A DNA stretch of 64,000 nt from JAAZVM01 sp041694155 (GCA_041694155.1 JASMTS010000006.1:213651-277650); one strand, 5' to 3'; shown: positions 1 through 11,917, counted from the stretch's first letter. The notes: a model not told the origin generated them from the sequence alone. Program-made: numbers and translations.

Positions 1-296
1 GGTTTTTCAAACTCTATTTCTATTCAAGCAATTCATTCTGTTATTAAAAATCACTTATCTCATAATAATGATAATAAATCTTTAACTGGTTTATTTACCA
101 ATTCTAAATGACTTATTCCTTTTTTATCCAATCCAAGTATAGTACTTATTTTTTTAGCAGTATCATTGTTTATTTTTTCTAGTATATCATCATCAAAATC
201 ACAAAACTCGTAACCTAATTTTTTGGCTAGTTTTTTACCTAGGGTTGTTTTTCATGATCATGGCATTCATGTAAGTATGATATTATTAGTGTTCAT
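1..296 (-). CDS. Shikimate-kinase-like P-loop kinase, 3' part outside window
   Basis: The gene starts at the ATG at 296 and runs off the left edge, so only about 98 N-terminal residues are visible. With TGA=Gly the start reads NIILTGMPGSGKTTLGKKL, a Walker A loop at residues 10-17 in which three glycines are TGA. It is followed by FCDFDDDI at about residues 31-38, where shikimate kinases have the D-x-D segment that binds Mg2+ and shikimate. The family is about 170 residues and phosphorylates shikimate in the chorismate pathway. The substrate-binding half cannot be fully checked here, so another small nucleotide or sugar kinase of the same fold remains possible. Confidence 0.6.
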
Positions 297-361
297 AAAA
301 AAATAAATCAATATATAAATATTTTATATTATTGATTTATTTATTAAAAAGTCAAGAAACT

Positions 362-793
362 TTATAATTTTGCAATAGCTTCTATTTCTATCAATGCATT
401 TTTTGGTAATTTTGATACTTCTATTGTGCTTCTTGCTGGTTTTAGGACAAAGTAGTTTTTATATATATTATTAACTTTTTCAAAGTCATTTATATCTTTT
501 AAGAATACCGTTGTTTTAACTACATCTTTTAAACTAGCTCAGTATTCTTCTAAAATATGTCCTAGGTTTCTACATACTTGTTTTGTTTGCTCCTCAATTC
601 ATCATTTAACAAGTTGCATAGTATCAACATCAAGTGGTATTTGTCATGAACAAAATAATAAATCTCAAGCTTTATATGCCTTGCTATATGGTCATATAGC
701 AGCAGGTGTTTTTGAGGGCTTGAATAAAGATTCATATTCTTCTTTATCTATTTTAGGAGAGGCTTTATCTTTGTTTGTAAATATTAAAACCAT
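362..793 (-). CDS. ridA: RidA/YjgF family imine deaminase
   Basis: 143 residues, slightly longer than the usual 125-130 because of a short N-terminal extension. The family core is clear: TPAAIGPYSKAYKAGDLLFCSGQIPLD near residues 28-55, then C-R-N-L in the middle, and PARSTIEV with L-P-K-N-A-L-I-E-I-E-A-I-A at the C-terminus. The arginine of P-A-R-S-T is the family's carboxylate-binding residue. RidA proteins hydrolyse reactive 2-aminoacrylate and related imines made by PLP enzymes. The next gene upstream on the same strand is threonine dehydratase, the classic source of these intermediates, so the two probably work together. Confidence 0.92.
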
Positions 794-836
794 TTTATAA
801 ATTTTTAAAAATTATTTATGTTTATATATTATCATA

Positions 837-2099
837 TTATACTAATAAATCAAAATATAAATCATCATCTGTTACATCTCTATTTTTAAATCATAAATCT
901 TGCATATTTTTTATTATTTTTTTCCAATTTGATTTTTTATTTGTTTCTATTCCAATAAAAACAGGAGCCTTGTTTTTGTTGGATTTTTTTAGGTACTCAA
1001 ATCTTGCAATATCATCGTCTGGTCACAAACAATTCAAAAATTCTTTTAATGCTCAAGGTCTTTGAGGGAAGCTAACTAAAAAGTATCTTTTTAATCATTC
1101 ATATTTCATAGATCTTTCTTTTACTTCTTGAAGTCTTTCAAAATCAAAATTTGATCATGATATAATTAATACAACTGTTTTTCATTTTATATCATCTTTT
1201 ATATCTTTTAATACATCTGTAGACATGGCTCAAGCAGGTTCTACAACTAATCAATCCTCTTTTAGATACTCCAATATAGTAGAGCATATTCTGTCTTCAG
1301 GTGCAGTTAATACTTCTAATTTTTCTTGTTTTGCTATTTCAAAATTTATTTCTCATACTCTAGCTACAGATGCTCAATCAACAAATATTTGCAGCTTATC
1401 TAATGTTGTATTTTTTCATTTTTTTAATGATGTCATCATTGAAGGTGCTCATTCTGGTTCAACACCTATAATTTTTGATTTTTTTTCAAATGCATTTTTT
1501 GAACTAATAAGTCATGATATAACTCATCATCATCATATTGGGCTTATTATATAATCAGGTTCTTTATCCAATTGTTCAAATATTTCAAGTCACATTGTAG
1601 CTTGACCACTAATTATTCTCTTGTCATCAAAAGGATGCACAAAAGTAGCTTTTTTTTCTTTTTCAAAATCTTTACTTGCCTTGAATGCTTGATCAAAAGT
1701 ATCTCAAACCAATACTACATCTATATAACTTCATCAAAATTGTTTTGTTTTGTATACTTTTTGCTCAGGAGTAGTAATAGGCATAAATATAGTACCTTTT
1801 ATTTTTAGTTTAGCACATGATATAGCTACTCATTGAGCATGATTTCATGCACTAGCACAAACAACTCAGGATTCTTTTTCTTTTTTTGTTAATGAATTAA
1901 TCAAATTATAAGCTCATCTTATTTTATAGCTTCTTACTTGATGTAAGTCTTCTCTTTTTAAATATATATTTGCTTGATACTTTTTACTAAGTCTTTGAGA
2001 CTTTTCCAGAGGACTATTATCTATGAAGTCTCAAAATGATTCTTTTGCATTTATTATATCATTTTTTGATATAGTGTTTTTATTTTTTTTAAATAGCAT
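837..2099 (-). CDS. ilvA: Threonine dehydratase (short form, no full regulatory domain pair)
   Basis: 420 residues, PLP fold-type II. The PLP lysine lies in VRSYKIRGAYN near residue 57. VCASAGNHAQGVA (about 78-90) and the glycine loop SPIGGGGLISG (about 180-190) bind the cofactor phosphate; most of these glycines are TGA. The C-terminal part (YFLVSFPQRPGALKEFL, then GIETN) is one ACT-like domain, as in the short IlvA/TdcB-type enzymes. The enzyme deaminates threonine to 2-oxobutyrate through an enamine/imine. It ends 43 bases before ridA on the same strand. No other branched-chain biosynthesis gene is visible, so a catabolic role is as likely as isoleucine synthesis. Confidence 0.9.
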
Positions 2100-2103
2100 A
2101 TTA

Positions 2104-3726
2104 TTATTGATTATTTTTTACTCTATTTAATATTTCTTCTAAGTTAGAATATCTAGGTGATATAAATCTATCATAATTAAAAATATTTTTTATCAAGATG
2201 TTATTATAATAATTAGATTTACTATTGTACATATCAGGTAGTTTTTCTAATCATGCTTTATAATATTTTAAAGCTCTTTCTCTGTTAGAATAATACATAT
2301 TATTTCAACAATAAAAATAAGTTTCTACACTTTGAGAAAAAATAGTTAATTCATTACAAATATTTTCTATATTATTATTTTCATAAAATATTTTATTTTC
2401 AGGGTTTTCTAGATATATATTTTTAACTATTTTTTTATCACTTATATATGTATCATTATTATATATTTTGTTTTGTTCTAAATAATAAATTATAGAAGAA
2501 AAAATACTCATAAATGATATTGTAATTAAAAAAATTTTCATAGCATAATGATTTTTTTTCTTATTATTTCTTCTAGCTATATATGCTATAAATATTATTA
2601 TTAATAAATATGTTGCTACTGATGCAAAGTTGAATAAACAAAATATAATAAATATAAGTATTGAAAAGTATATTGCCTGTTTTTTGAATTTTTTCTTAAA
2701 TGTATATAAAAAATAAGATAAAAAACTTAGTCATAATAATCCAAAACTTATAAAAGTATATAATATTATGTTATGAGGTCTGTCTGCTGAATATCATATA
2801 TTTTCAAATATATATAACTCACTTGATTTATATTTTTCAAATAAGTAAAACAAACTATCATTTCATAATCAAAAAATTATATTTTTTAAGTCAGAAAATA
2901 TAATTTTAATAGTAGTCTCCCATATATAATATCTAGAAATAAAAGAATTGAGCTTTGTTATAAATCAAAATTTATAGATAATATATATTGATGATAAAAT
3001 AGCTATAATTATAACTATATATTTAGTTTTTTGGCTTATTTTTTTATTTTTTACAAAAAAATAAAATAAATAAATTATAAATAATGATATTGCTATTATA
3101 CTTTTTGTGAGAAGTAATGTAAATGTAAAAAATAAAAATATCAATATATAAAACTTATTTTGTTTTATTTTTTCTAGTATAAGAGGTATAAAAATTATTA
3201 TATATAATGCCAAAAAATTAGGGTGTCAAAAAGTTCAAAGAGCTCTATTTGACAAGTTTCAATAATCAAAACTTGGTAAGAAATATTCTTTTATTGCTAT
3301 AAATAATGGTATTACTGACAATAATAAAATTATATTTATTATTTTTTTTATCTCTGTTTTTTTTATGTTTATGAGTATTAATAAAAAAATTATTAAATTG
3401 CTAAAAAATATTAAACCTTGTCATTTTATTTCATTTCAAAAAATATTTGTATAAAAAAAACTAGAGCTTATCAAAGAATAAAAAAACAATATAAATAGAA
3501 AAAATATATATCTTGGAATAATTATTTTTTTATTGTAATTTTTTATAAAAAAAATTATTCATAAAAGTGATAATAAAATATTGCTAATAATACTTTTTGT
3601 AAACTCAAATGTACCACTTACTCATAGATTATTTTCTACTCAAATATATGATAAAAACTTTGAGTGGAATATTATAATAATAAATATTGTTATTATTATG
3701 TATATATTTATCAATTTGTTTAGCAT
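2104..3726 (-). CDS. O-antigen ligase / Wzy-like polytopic membrane protein
   Basis: 540 residues, mostly hydrophobic with about 10-12 membrane segments. In the middle it reads NLSNRALGTFGHPNFLALYIII, which matches the R-x-x-G-T-x-x-H-P-N-x-x-A motif of the WaaL/PglL/Wzy_C superfamily. Such enzymes transfer lipid-linked glycans or polymerise surface polysaccharide on the outer face of the membrane. The last 100 residues are hydrophilic, with a TPR-like stretch (about residues 440-520), as in some bacterial O-oligosaccharyltransferases. A TAA sits in frame 18 codons upstream of the ATG chosen. The stop is 5 bases from the ilvA start, so the two are probably co-transcribed. The acceptor (lipid or pilin) cannot be told from sequence. 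Confidence 0.75.
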
Positions 3727-3808
3727 TTTTTTTAAAAAGTTTTTTAAAATGAGAATATTTCTTATAATAAATAAGAATTAATAATTTTAGTTATTATATA
3801 TAAATAAT

Positions 3809-4462
3809 ATGAAAAAAATAATATTTTTTCTTTGTTTTTTTATTTTTGCTTGATGTTCAGGTTGAGAAGTCCTAGATGATAATAATGAATTAAAAAAAAC
3901 AGAGACTAATACTGGTGTAATCTTATCTCTTTGAGATAGTATAACTGCAGGTTATGGAGTTAATAGGGAAGATAATTATCCAAGTTTATTAGAACAAAAA
4001 CTTAATAATAATTGATATAATTATGAAGTTATAAATGCTTGAGTAAGTTGAGATACTTCCAAACAGTTAAAAGATAGAGCAAGTCTTTATTTAGACAAAG
4101 ATCCAGATATTGTTATTTTAGTTATTTGATGAAATGATTGACTTAGGTGAATGAGTCTAGAAAATATGAAAAAAAATATAAACGATATAATAGAGATTTA
4201 TTCTGATAAAACTTTAGTTTTATGATGAATGGATATACCATTAAATCTTTGACTTAATTATAGATCTAAATTTAAAAATGTTTACAAAGAAATATCAAAG
4301 GAAAATAATGATATATATTTTATGCCATTTTTTCTTGATGGTGTTGCTTGAAAAGCTAGTTTGAATTTACCTGATAGAATTCATCCAAATAAAGATTGAT
4401 ATAATATAATAGTCAATAATTTATATGATTTTTTGTTGAATAATAATTTATTAAAAAAATAA
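3809..4462 (+). CDS. SGNH/GDSL lipoprotein esterase, TesA-like
   Basis: 217 residues. A lipoprotein signal peptide with lipobox F-A-G-C ends near residue 17. The SGNH blocks are in order: LSLGDSITAGYG (block I, Ser about residue 42), INAGVSGDTS (block II Gly), VIGGNDGLRG (block III, G-x-N-D) and D-R-I-H-P-N (block V, catalytic Asp and His near residue 190). These esterases act on acyl esters of lipids or sugars. The gene is followed after 1 base by an ABC ATPase and then its permease, the same trio as tesA, ybbA and ybbP of Escherichia coli. The anchored form suggests action at the outer face of the cytoplasmic membrane. Confidence 0.85.
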
Positions 4463-4463
4463 A

Positions 4464-5123
4464 ATGATAAAAATAAATAAACTAAATAAAGTATTTTTTG
4501 ATTGAAGTACTGATGTTGAAATATTTAATGATTTAAATCTTGAAATATCAGACTGAGATTTTGTGTCTATTTTATGACCAAGTGGTAGTTGAAAATCTAC
4601 TTTTTTGAATTTGCTTTGATGAATAGATAGAGATTATGAATGAACTATAGAGATATTATGAAAAGATATTTCAAATTTTGATAATGATGAAATAACTAGT
4701 TTTAGATGAAAAAACATATCTTATATTTTTCAAAATTTCAAATTGATTGATAATTTAACTGTCAAAGAAAATATAGATCTAGTTATAGAAATGAATAACT
4801 TGGATAGAAACTTTAGTACAAAAGAAATACTTGATATAGTTTGATTGTGAAAATATATCAACAAATATGTTTTTAATCTAAGTTGATGAGAAAAACAAAG
4901 GGTAGCTATAGCTAGAGCATTTGTTTGAAAAACTAAACTTTTATTTGCAGACGAACCAACTTGAGCATTGGATCAAAACAACAAAAAAATAATTATGGAC
5001 TTGATTACTGATTTGCACAATAAAACTAAAAATACAATAGTTATGATAACTCATGATCAAGAAGTTGCAAATATATCTGATTATTCATACAAAACAACAA
5101 ATTTATCTTTAATAAAAAAATAA
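4464..5123 (+). CDS. ABC transporter ATP-binding protein (YbbA/LolD/MacB type)
   Basis: 219 residues, the length of a single ABC domain. Walker A is GPSGSGKST near residue 38, with two glycines encoded by TGA. The Q-loop (YIFQNFKLI) is near 88, the signature LSGGEKQRVAIARA near 138, Walker B LLFADEPTGALD near 162 and the H-loop in MITHDQ. The signature and the D-E-P-T-G-A-L-D form are typical of the LolD/MacB/YbbA branch, which drives mechanotransmission rather than ordinary import. It lies between the SGNH lipoprotein and the FtsX-like permease with 1-base gaps, so the three form one operon. Confidence 0.92.
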
Positions 5124-5124
5124 A

Positions 5125-7494
5125 ATGTTTTTAAAATTTGTAAAAATACTATTTTTTAAAGAAAAAAAATATTTTTTCTTTGTTTTTTTTGCTGTTTTAC
5201 TGAGTCTTTTTTCTTATTTGTTATGAAATAATGTAGTTTCATGAGTAAAAAATTATCTTCAGGAAGAAACTAAGCCTATTTTGTGAGCTGATATAGTTAT
5301 TAGTCATGATAGTGATTTTGATATAGATTTTTTGGATGATTATATAGGTTATTTTGAAGAAGCAAAGACCATAGAGATAGATTCTACTATTTTTGACAAA
5401 CAAAAGCCTTTTTTGTATGAATTTGTATATTATTCAGAAAAATACCCTTTTTATGGTAGTTTAGATTATGATAATATTAGTAAAACAGGTTCTATATTAG
5501 TTGACCAAAAAACTTATGATATATTTTGAGATTATATAAAAATATTTGATGACAATTTTTTAGTTAAATGAATAATCAAAGATTCTCCTTTAACAGAAAT
5601 ATCTATTTATTCAAATAATAATAAAATATATATACCTTTAAATAAATTTAATTCTAATCTAAATAAAAATAATTCTAGACTTGATTATAAATATTATTTA
5701 AATTTTAAATGAGATTACTCATCTGAAATTGCCCTAAAAGTAAAAGATTTATCAGAAAATAATAACTATAGAGCTACATTATTGACTGATAGGCAAGATT
5801 CTATATGAGAAATAACAGACAGGTTTTATTTGTTTATCAATTTTTTTAATCTAATAATATTTTTACTTACATTTTTTATAGTAATACTATCTTTGGAGAG
5901 TTTTTTCAAAAAAAATAAATCAAATTTTTGATTATTAAATATTTTTTGATTAACAAAAACAAGAATTTTTTTATTTTTATTTTTAAGTTTATCTTTATTA
6001 TTTTTGATAGCATTTTTATTTTCTGTATTTCTTAATTATTTAATATTATATTTTTTAAATAGCAGTTTTAGCTTTATTGTTTTTGACTATGATTCATTTT
6101 TAAAATGAATTTATATAACAATAGTTTTGTTATTAGTAGGTATTTTTTTACCTTTTTATAAAATATTTAAGAGTAATATATCATGACTAATAAATGACAA
6201 TTCAGATTTTTCAAATTTTTGATATATAGACTATATAGCTTATTTATTTCTGATTTTTTTATGATTTTTTTTAATAAATTTTATTTCATGAATCAGTATT
6301 TTATTTAGTCTGATATACAGTTTTGTTATAGTATTTTTAGTTTTGATATTTTATATATTTATAACCTTTATTTTAAAATTATTTTATAAAAACTTTTTTT
6401 CAAAAATAAAAAATTTTTATATATTTGATTCTGTTCGTTCTACAGTAAAACCATGAAATGTTTCTTTTCTTATAATATTTTCTAGTATTATATCTTTTAT
6501 AAGTATTTTTGTTTTTTTTGTTTTTTCATGAAGTTTTTTGAATTACTTAAATAACATAACATCAGATAGTAATGATATGTTTGTATTAAATGCTTGAAAA
6601 ACTGACTTGCCAGTTATAGAGGAATATTTAGAAAAAGATGAAATATATGAAATAATTAATCTTAGAATCAATTCTATTAATAACACTGACTTAAAAGATT
6701 ATCTTTGAGTAGAAGAAGTAAGTCGTGAATTTTCTCGTGAGTTTTTTTCAACTACAAAAGACTTAGATGTTGCAATAGTTGAGGGGAGTGAATTAATTAG
6801 TTGATATGTATCAGTTGATAGAGAATTTTGAGATAGGTTATGAGTTGAAATATGAGATATTATAGAGTTTGATGTAGCTTGATTAACAAAAAAACTGGAA
6901 ATAATAAATTTTAGAGAAGCTGTTAGGTCTTGAACTAATCCATTTTTCTTTTTTCAACTTCATAAAAGTGATTTTGAAAATTATCCTAAAAATTATATTT
7001 TATCCTATAAACAATCAGAAAAACAAGATGATTTAGCTCAAGTTTTATCATTAAAAACTAACTCTAGTCTTAGTTTTATAGATACAAAAGAAATAATTGA
7101 TATTGTTATAAATGTTGCAAATCAGATATTAAAAGTTGTTTATTTTGCTCTTTTTTATGTTTTTCTTTTTTCTATTATAAGTTTTTTGGTTTCACTATTC
7201 TTTTTGAAAAAATTTAAGGAATCAAAAATTTATTTATTAAATATATTATGATGAAAATTTTCTAACTTGATTATATGATTAAAGTTTGAATATTTTTATT
7301 TAATAATTATATGATTATTTTTTAGTATTATTTTTTGAAGTATAACACTATTTTTTATATTTAGCTTTATAGACTATTTTGGTATATCATTATATTATTA
7401 TTTTGCATGAATAATTTTATTATTGTCTTTATTCTTAGTATTAACATTATTGATTTATTTTGTTTTAAAAATAAAAAAAGATAGCAAATATTAA
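5125..7494 (+). CDS. ABC transporter permease, YbbP/FtsX-like
   Basis: 789 residues, close to the roughly 800 of YbbP. It has an N-terminal membrane segment (about 15-40), a first extracytoplasmic domain containing KPILGADIVIS just after it, three membrane segments near 240-360, a further hydrophobic hairpin, a second extracytoplasmic domain (about 480-650) and three C-terminal membrane segments. This is the doubled FtsX arrangement of YbbP-type permeases. ATPase and SGNH lipoprotein precede it. Its last 4 bases overlap the end of the convergent Nudix gene, and the terminator hairpin lies inside both 3' ends. The substrate is unknown; lipids or lipoproteins are plausible from family knowledge. 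Confidence 0.8.
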
Positions 7495-7510
7495 ATTGCT
7501 ATCTTTTTTA
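7474..7510. terminator. Bidirectional terminator between ybbP-like and Nudix genes
   Basis: A perfect 12-bp stem (AAAAGATAGCAA at 7476-7487, complement at 7496-7507) with A and T tracts outside. It works in both directions and overlaps both coding ends, because the convergent stop codons at 7492-7494 (plus) and 7491-7493 (minus) lie in its loop. Confidence 0.85.
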
Positions 7511-7928
7511 TTATTTCTTTTACTTGCAAGAATGTATTATCAAGTTTTAGTATTTCATCAAAACTAAAAAAACTATAATCATCTATTTCATCTTCTTGAA
7601 TAACTATTTCTCATGATTTTATTTCACTTAAAAAAATATACTCTAGTTTTTTAACTTTTTTTCATTTATGATTTTTAAACTCTATTTTGTAAGCAGCTAC
7701 AGGAGTAGCTAGTTCTTTTAGGTTTTCTATATCTAATCATATTCTATTTCAAAGTATATTTATTTTTAATCATAGCTCTTCTTTTATTTCTCTTTTTATT
7801 GCTTTGTATATATCTTCATTTCATTCTATATGTCATCATGGAAGAGACCAATAATCTCTATTTTTGTGTTTTACAAATAAAAATTTTCATTCTTTATTTT
7901 TTAAAAAAGTTCTTACTACTTTTTTCAT
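7491..7928 (-). CDS. Nudix hydrolase
   Basis: 145 residues. The Nudix box runs from about residue 30: GGHIEGNEDIYKAI followed by K-R-E-I-K-E-E-L-G, a full G-x5-E-x7-R-E-x2-E-E-x-G match, with its glycines written as TGA. The family hydrolyses nucleoside diphosphates linked to another moiety. The preceding residues DYWSLPGG are typical of small MutT-like or ADP-ribose hydrolases, but no specificity motif can be named. It starts 19 bases after the end of elp3 on the same strand. Its stop codon overlaps that of the convergent ABC permease. Confidence 0.85.
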
Positions 7929-7947
7929 TTTCTCTAATAGTTACTAT

Positions 7948-9672
7948 TTATAATTTTTTTACCATATATTCTCATTCTAGATGATATCATCTTTTTTCAT
8001 AATAAGCTCTAACTCATACTCATGCAATAACTGCCATCTTTTTGTATCATGCATTACTAGCTATTTCTTCAGCTCTTGCTATTAATCTTTTTCAAAAACC
8101 TAAATGCTGTCCAAAAGTAGTTCATTTTTCTCATATACTTAATTGGTCACCAAATGTATGAATTTCTCTTATTATTGCTGCATTTTTTAATTCTGGTAAT
8201 ACATCAATTATTTTTTGGTTATTTTCTGGTAGTCTAAGTCTTAGTAGTGAAAATATAACTCTATCGCTTGGGTCTTCAAAAGTAAGAAAGTGTTCATAAC
8301 CATCTGATGCCTCATAATTATAATCATTTATTATTGCATTTTTAGGGTCATTTTTTCAAAATTTTATTTCTCTATGTCTTATGTCTACCATTTTTACTCA
8401 ATCTTCTTCTAGCTTTTGTTCTACTATTTGTCTAAGGTTTGCTAATTTTGATCATTCTAGTATTTCACTAGCAGGAATATCTCTATATGTTCTATTAAGT
8501 CTAACATATTCTGGTACCATTGATTCGAGTTCTGCAGTAAGATTTATAAGTGTATCATCATCATAGGCCTTAAATCATCACTTTTTCCATATTTCAGTTA
8601 GTTCAGACTTGTCAGTAACTACCATAGGGTATATTTTTAATTCATCTGGTCTAAAAGCTTGATCATCAAATATTCTTTTTAAAGATTTTTTGTCTTTTTC
8701 CGGAGTAGATCAAAGTAGGTTTGGCATCATATGTGCTACAACCTTGAATCATGCATCTTTGAGCATCTTAGTTGCTTCTATACTTTCTTTATTTCAGTGT
8801 CATCTTTTGTTTAGCTCATTTATTTCATCATATGTAGTTTGATATCATATTTCTACTCTAGTAACTCAATAGCTTCTAAGTCTTTTTATTTCTTCAGGAG
8901 TTATCCAGTCAGGTCTTGTTTCTATAGCAACTCAAATAACTCTACATCTAGAGTTCTCATTTCTTTTCTTTGCTTCTTCTAAACTAGGTGCTATTTTAGC
9001 TTTATATGTTTCTCTTATCTTGAAGTTTGCAAATTTATCTGTAGATAAGTCTGTACTTTCTATGAATCATTTCATTTCATCATATGTATTAAATGCATCA
9101 TATATACCTTTGATAAAATCTTCTTGGTATTGTTTTGGGTATACAGACCATGTACCACCTATAATTCTTATATCATTTTTTTCTATTTTGTGTCCTGTTA
9201 CCTCTAATGCTCTAAGTCTATTATGTATCTGTTTTATAGGGTCAAATTTGTTTAATTCTGCTCTCATTACAGCAGGTTCATTAGGTATGTATGATTTTGG
9301 TAATCATTCAAATGTTGGACAATAAACACATTCTCAAGGACATCACCAAAATTTGGTTAATAATGATATAACTGTAACTCCAGATTGACTTCTAACTCAT
9401 CTTTTTCTAAGTATTTTTTTAAATAAAAGATTTTCTTCTAATTCTCAAGTTGCTATTAGCTCATTGTATCTTTCTATCAGTTCTATACTTGCTATTGGTT
9501 TAGCTAGTTTATATTTTCAATATATTTTGTTTTTTATTTTATGAAAATTATCTTTATCAAACTCTTGTCACAACTCTTCTACTCATTTTAGACCAGCTAA
9601 CAATAATTCGTCTATTATTTTTACTTTTTCTTGTGTTTTTTCTCTGATTGTATGATTTGTGTTTCAGCTCAT
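7948..9672 (-). CDS. elp3: Elp3-like tRNA uridine-34 acetyl-CoA-dependent modification enzyme
   Basis: 574 residues, the length of archaeal and bacterial Elp3. After an N-terminal helical region (about 1-95) comes the radical SAM cluster GCPGECVYCPT (C-x3-C-x2-C near residue 110), then ALEVTGHKIEKNDIRIIGGTWS. The C-terminal GNAT domain ends in K-K-M-A-V-I-A-G-V-G-V-R-A-Y-Y-x-x-R-G-Y, matching other Elp3 proteins. The enzyme carries out carboxymethyl-type modification of wobble uridine in tRNA. In an organism with reassigned TGA, wobble modification may matter for decoding split codon boxes, but that is inference. It is the first gene of a two-gene minus-strand unit with the Nudix gene. Confidence 0.9.
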
Positions 9673-9747
9673 TTTGATATTTATTTATTACTTTATAATT
9701 TATAGGTTTTTATTATATGTTTACATAACTTTTTTGCAATAAAAATT

Positions 9748-9776
9748 TTGCAAAAATAAAAAATATGTTATATTAT
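9748..9776 (+). promoter_or_regulatory. Putative sigma70-type promoter of the RND operon
   Basis: TTGCAA at 9748-9753, a 17-base spacer and TATTAT at 9771-9776, 39 bases ahead of the AbrB-like start codon. The region is AT-rich, so chance matches are likely; spacing and position support it. Confidence 0.45.
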
Positions 9777-9815
9777 ATTGGTATAACTTTTCCTACTTTT
9801 TAACTTTTATTACTT

Positions 9816-10043
9816 ATGAATAAAAAATGCAATTTAAAAATAAAATTATGATGAACATGAGTTATTTGATCTAAATGACAGATAGTTATACCAAAGTCTA
9901 TAAGAGATGCTGTAGATTTAAATCCTTGAGATAGTGTAGCATTATTATATTCTACAGAAAAAAAACATATTTCTATCATAAAAAATGATGATTTAAATGA
10001 CTTATTTGAATTGGCAAAAAATGATTGAATTACAATTGAATAA
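9816..10043 (+). CDS. AbrB/SpoVT-family DNA-binding regulator
   Basis: 75 residues. A SpoVT-AbrB swapped-hairpin domain fills residues about 8-55: G-T-G-V-I-G-S-K-G-Q-I-V-I-P-K-S-I-R followed by NPGDSVALLY. All seven glycines are TGA, so under the standard code the gene is invisible. These proteins bind DNA as dimers or act as antitoxins. It stands 23 bases ahead of the HlyD-type and RND genes on the same strand and no toxin is adjacent, so a local transcriptional regulator of the efflux operon is the likely role. Confidence 0.85.
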
Positions 10044-10066
10044 ATATTATAACTAAAATAATTAAA

Positions 10067-11911
10067 ATGAATAAAAAAATATTATTATTACCTGTTTTAT
10101 TACTATTTTTTATGGCTTCTTGTTCTCAAGAAGAAGAAAAAGTCACAAAAACTGAAAAAAAAGATTTTTACATAGAAACAAAGTCTTTTTGAGATTTTTC
10201 TAATGAAGCTATGCTTGAAAAAACTTGAATTTTGAGCTCTAGTCAAGATATAACACTTAATTCTAATGCTAACTGAAGAGTATCAAATATATTTGTAAAA
10301 CCATGAGATAATATTGTAGAAGGTCAATTGTTAGCTAGTTTGGAAGATAGTGTTTCAAATTACAATTTATCAGTTTCATCTGCAAAAAATGCACTGAGTT
10401 CAGCTGAAAATTGACTTGATGTAGCCAAAAATAATTATGAAAAATTACAAATAAATTATGATACTACTAAGTTGAACCTTGATAAACAAATAGAGGACTT
10501 AAAAAGAAACCTTAAAAATTTAAAAATTGAAAATACTGACTCTAGCTCTGCTATAGAATTAGAAAAAATAGAAAATTCTATATCAAAACTTGAAATAGAA
10601 TATGATAATTTGTTGATGTCTAATAAAGAAACTCTTAATACATTTCAAAAAAATATAGAAAAAGAATATATTGTTTTGAGAGATTTTTTGTATGATATAA
10701 CTTATTTTTCTGATGAAATTTTAGGTGTTACTCCTAAAAACAGAAATAAAAATGATTCTTTTGAGACATACTTGTGAGCAAAAGACTCATGACAAAAAGT
10801 AAAAACTGAAAATTTACTTAAAAATCTTGTAGAACAAAAAGATTATATAGATGATGTTGAATTAAGTTTTAATAATAATGAAGATTATCAGTTTTATTTA
10901 GATGAATTAGATCAATCTTATGATATGATAATAGAGTTTCTTAGAAACTTTGATTTGACCTTATCTAATTCAGTAGAAAACTCTAGAACACTTACCAAAG
11001 CCCAAATAGATTGATATAAATCAAAGGTTTGAGGATTTAGAGCTAGTTATAATTGATATAAAAGTCAATTGATATGACTAGAAAATAATATATCTAATTT
11101 TTTAGATAGTTATAAAAATACTGAGCAGTCATTATTAAAAAATATAGAAAATCTAGAAAAAGATAAAAAAATATATACAAAATGACTAGATCTAGAAATA
11201 GAAAATATGCAAGCTACATTAGATGAAGCTATTGAAAGTAGGGATTTGACTCTAAAAAATTTAGAAATCTGAATGAAAGATGCTAAAACTTCAATAAGAG
11301 ATGCAGAAATAAGAATAGAAGATGCAAGAATATGATATTCAAAAGCAATTAAACAAGCTGAAAAACTTAATATAAAATCTCCTATATCATGAATAGTTTC
11401 TGATATAATGATAGATAAATGACAAGAAGTAAATTCATGAACTCCTTCTTTTAAATTATTAAACCAATCAAATAATGAAATCAATATATCATTTACAAAA
11501 GATGAGTTAGATTATATATACGAAGGTAAGGAAGTGTATTATGATTCATGAAATAAGACATTTACAGGTAGTATATATTCTATATCTAAAAATGCTGATG
11601 AAAACTTAAAATATGTAGCAAAAGTAAAATTACCAAACGAAGTAGATTATATATGAAATATATTAGATTTAAATATACCTATAAATTTAGATAATAAATT
11701 AATACCATTAGAATCTCTAAAAATCAACAACTCTTGAGTATGAACTATAAACTTCTATTCTAGTTGATCTATTAACCAAAAGGATATTAAAGTTGGTGAT
11801 ATATATTGAGATGAGGTAGAAGTATTAGATGAACTTAGTAATAATATAGAGCTGATACTAAATTATGTAGATAATTATGATGAGGAAGAATTTATTTTAA
11901 AAGTTAAATAA
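10067..11911 (+). CDS. HlyD/RND-type periplasmic adaptor lipoprotein
   Basis: 614 residues, long for the family. The N-terminus is a lipoprotein signal with F-M-A-S-C (Cys near residue 19). The lipoyl/barrel-sandwich half (SNANGRVSNIFVKPGDNIVEGQLLASLED) starts near residue 65. It is followed by a very long charged coiled-coil region (about 100-420) and the second lipoyl half (IKSPISGIVSDIMIDKGQEV near 440). Adaptors of this type bridge an RND or ABC pump to other envelope components. The extended coiled coil implies a tall hairpin. The RND gene starts 6 bases after its stop. Confidence 0.85.
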
Positions 11912-11917
11912 TGTTTA

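Noticed and set aside
5125..7494. Pseudogene interpretation because of many in-frame TGA codons
   Set aside because: TGA codes for glycine here; the frame is continuous and has the right length for a YbbP-like protein. The same holds for nearly every apparently broken gene.
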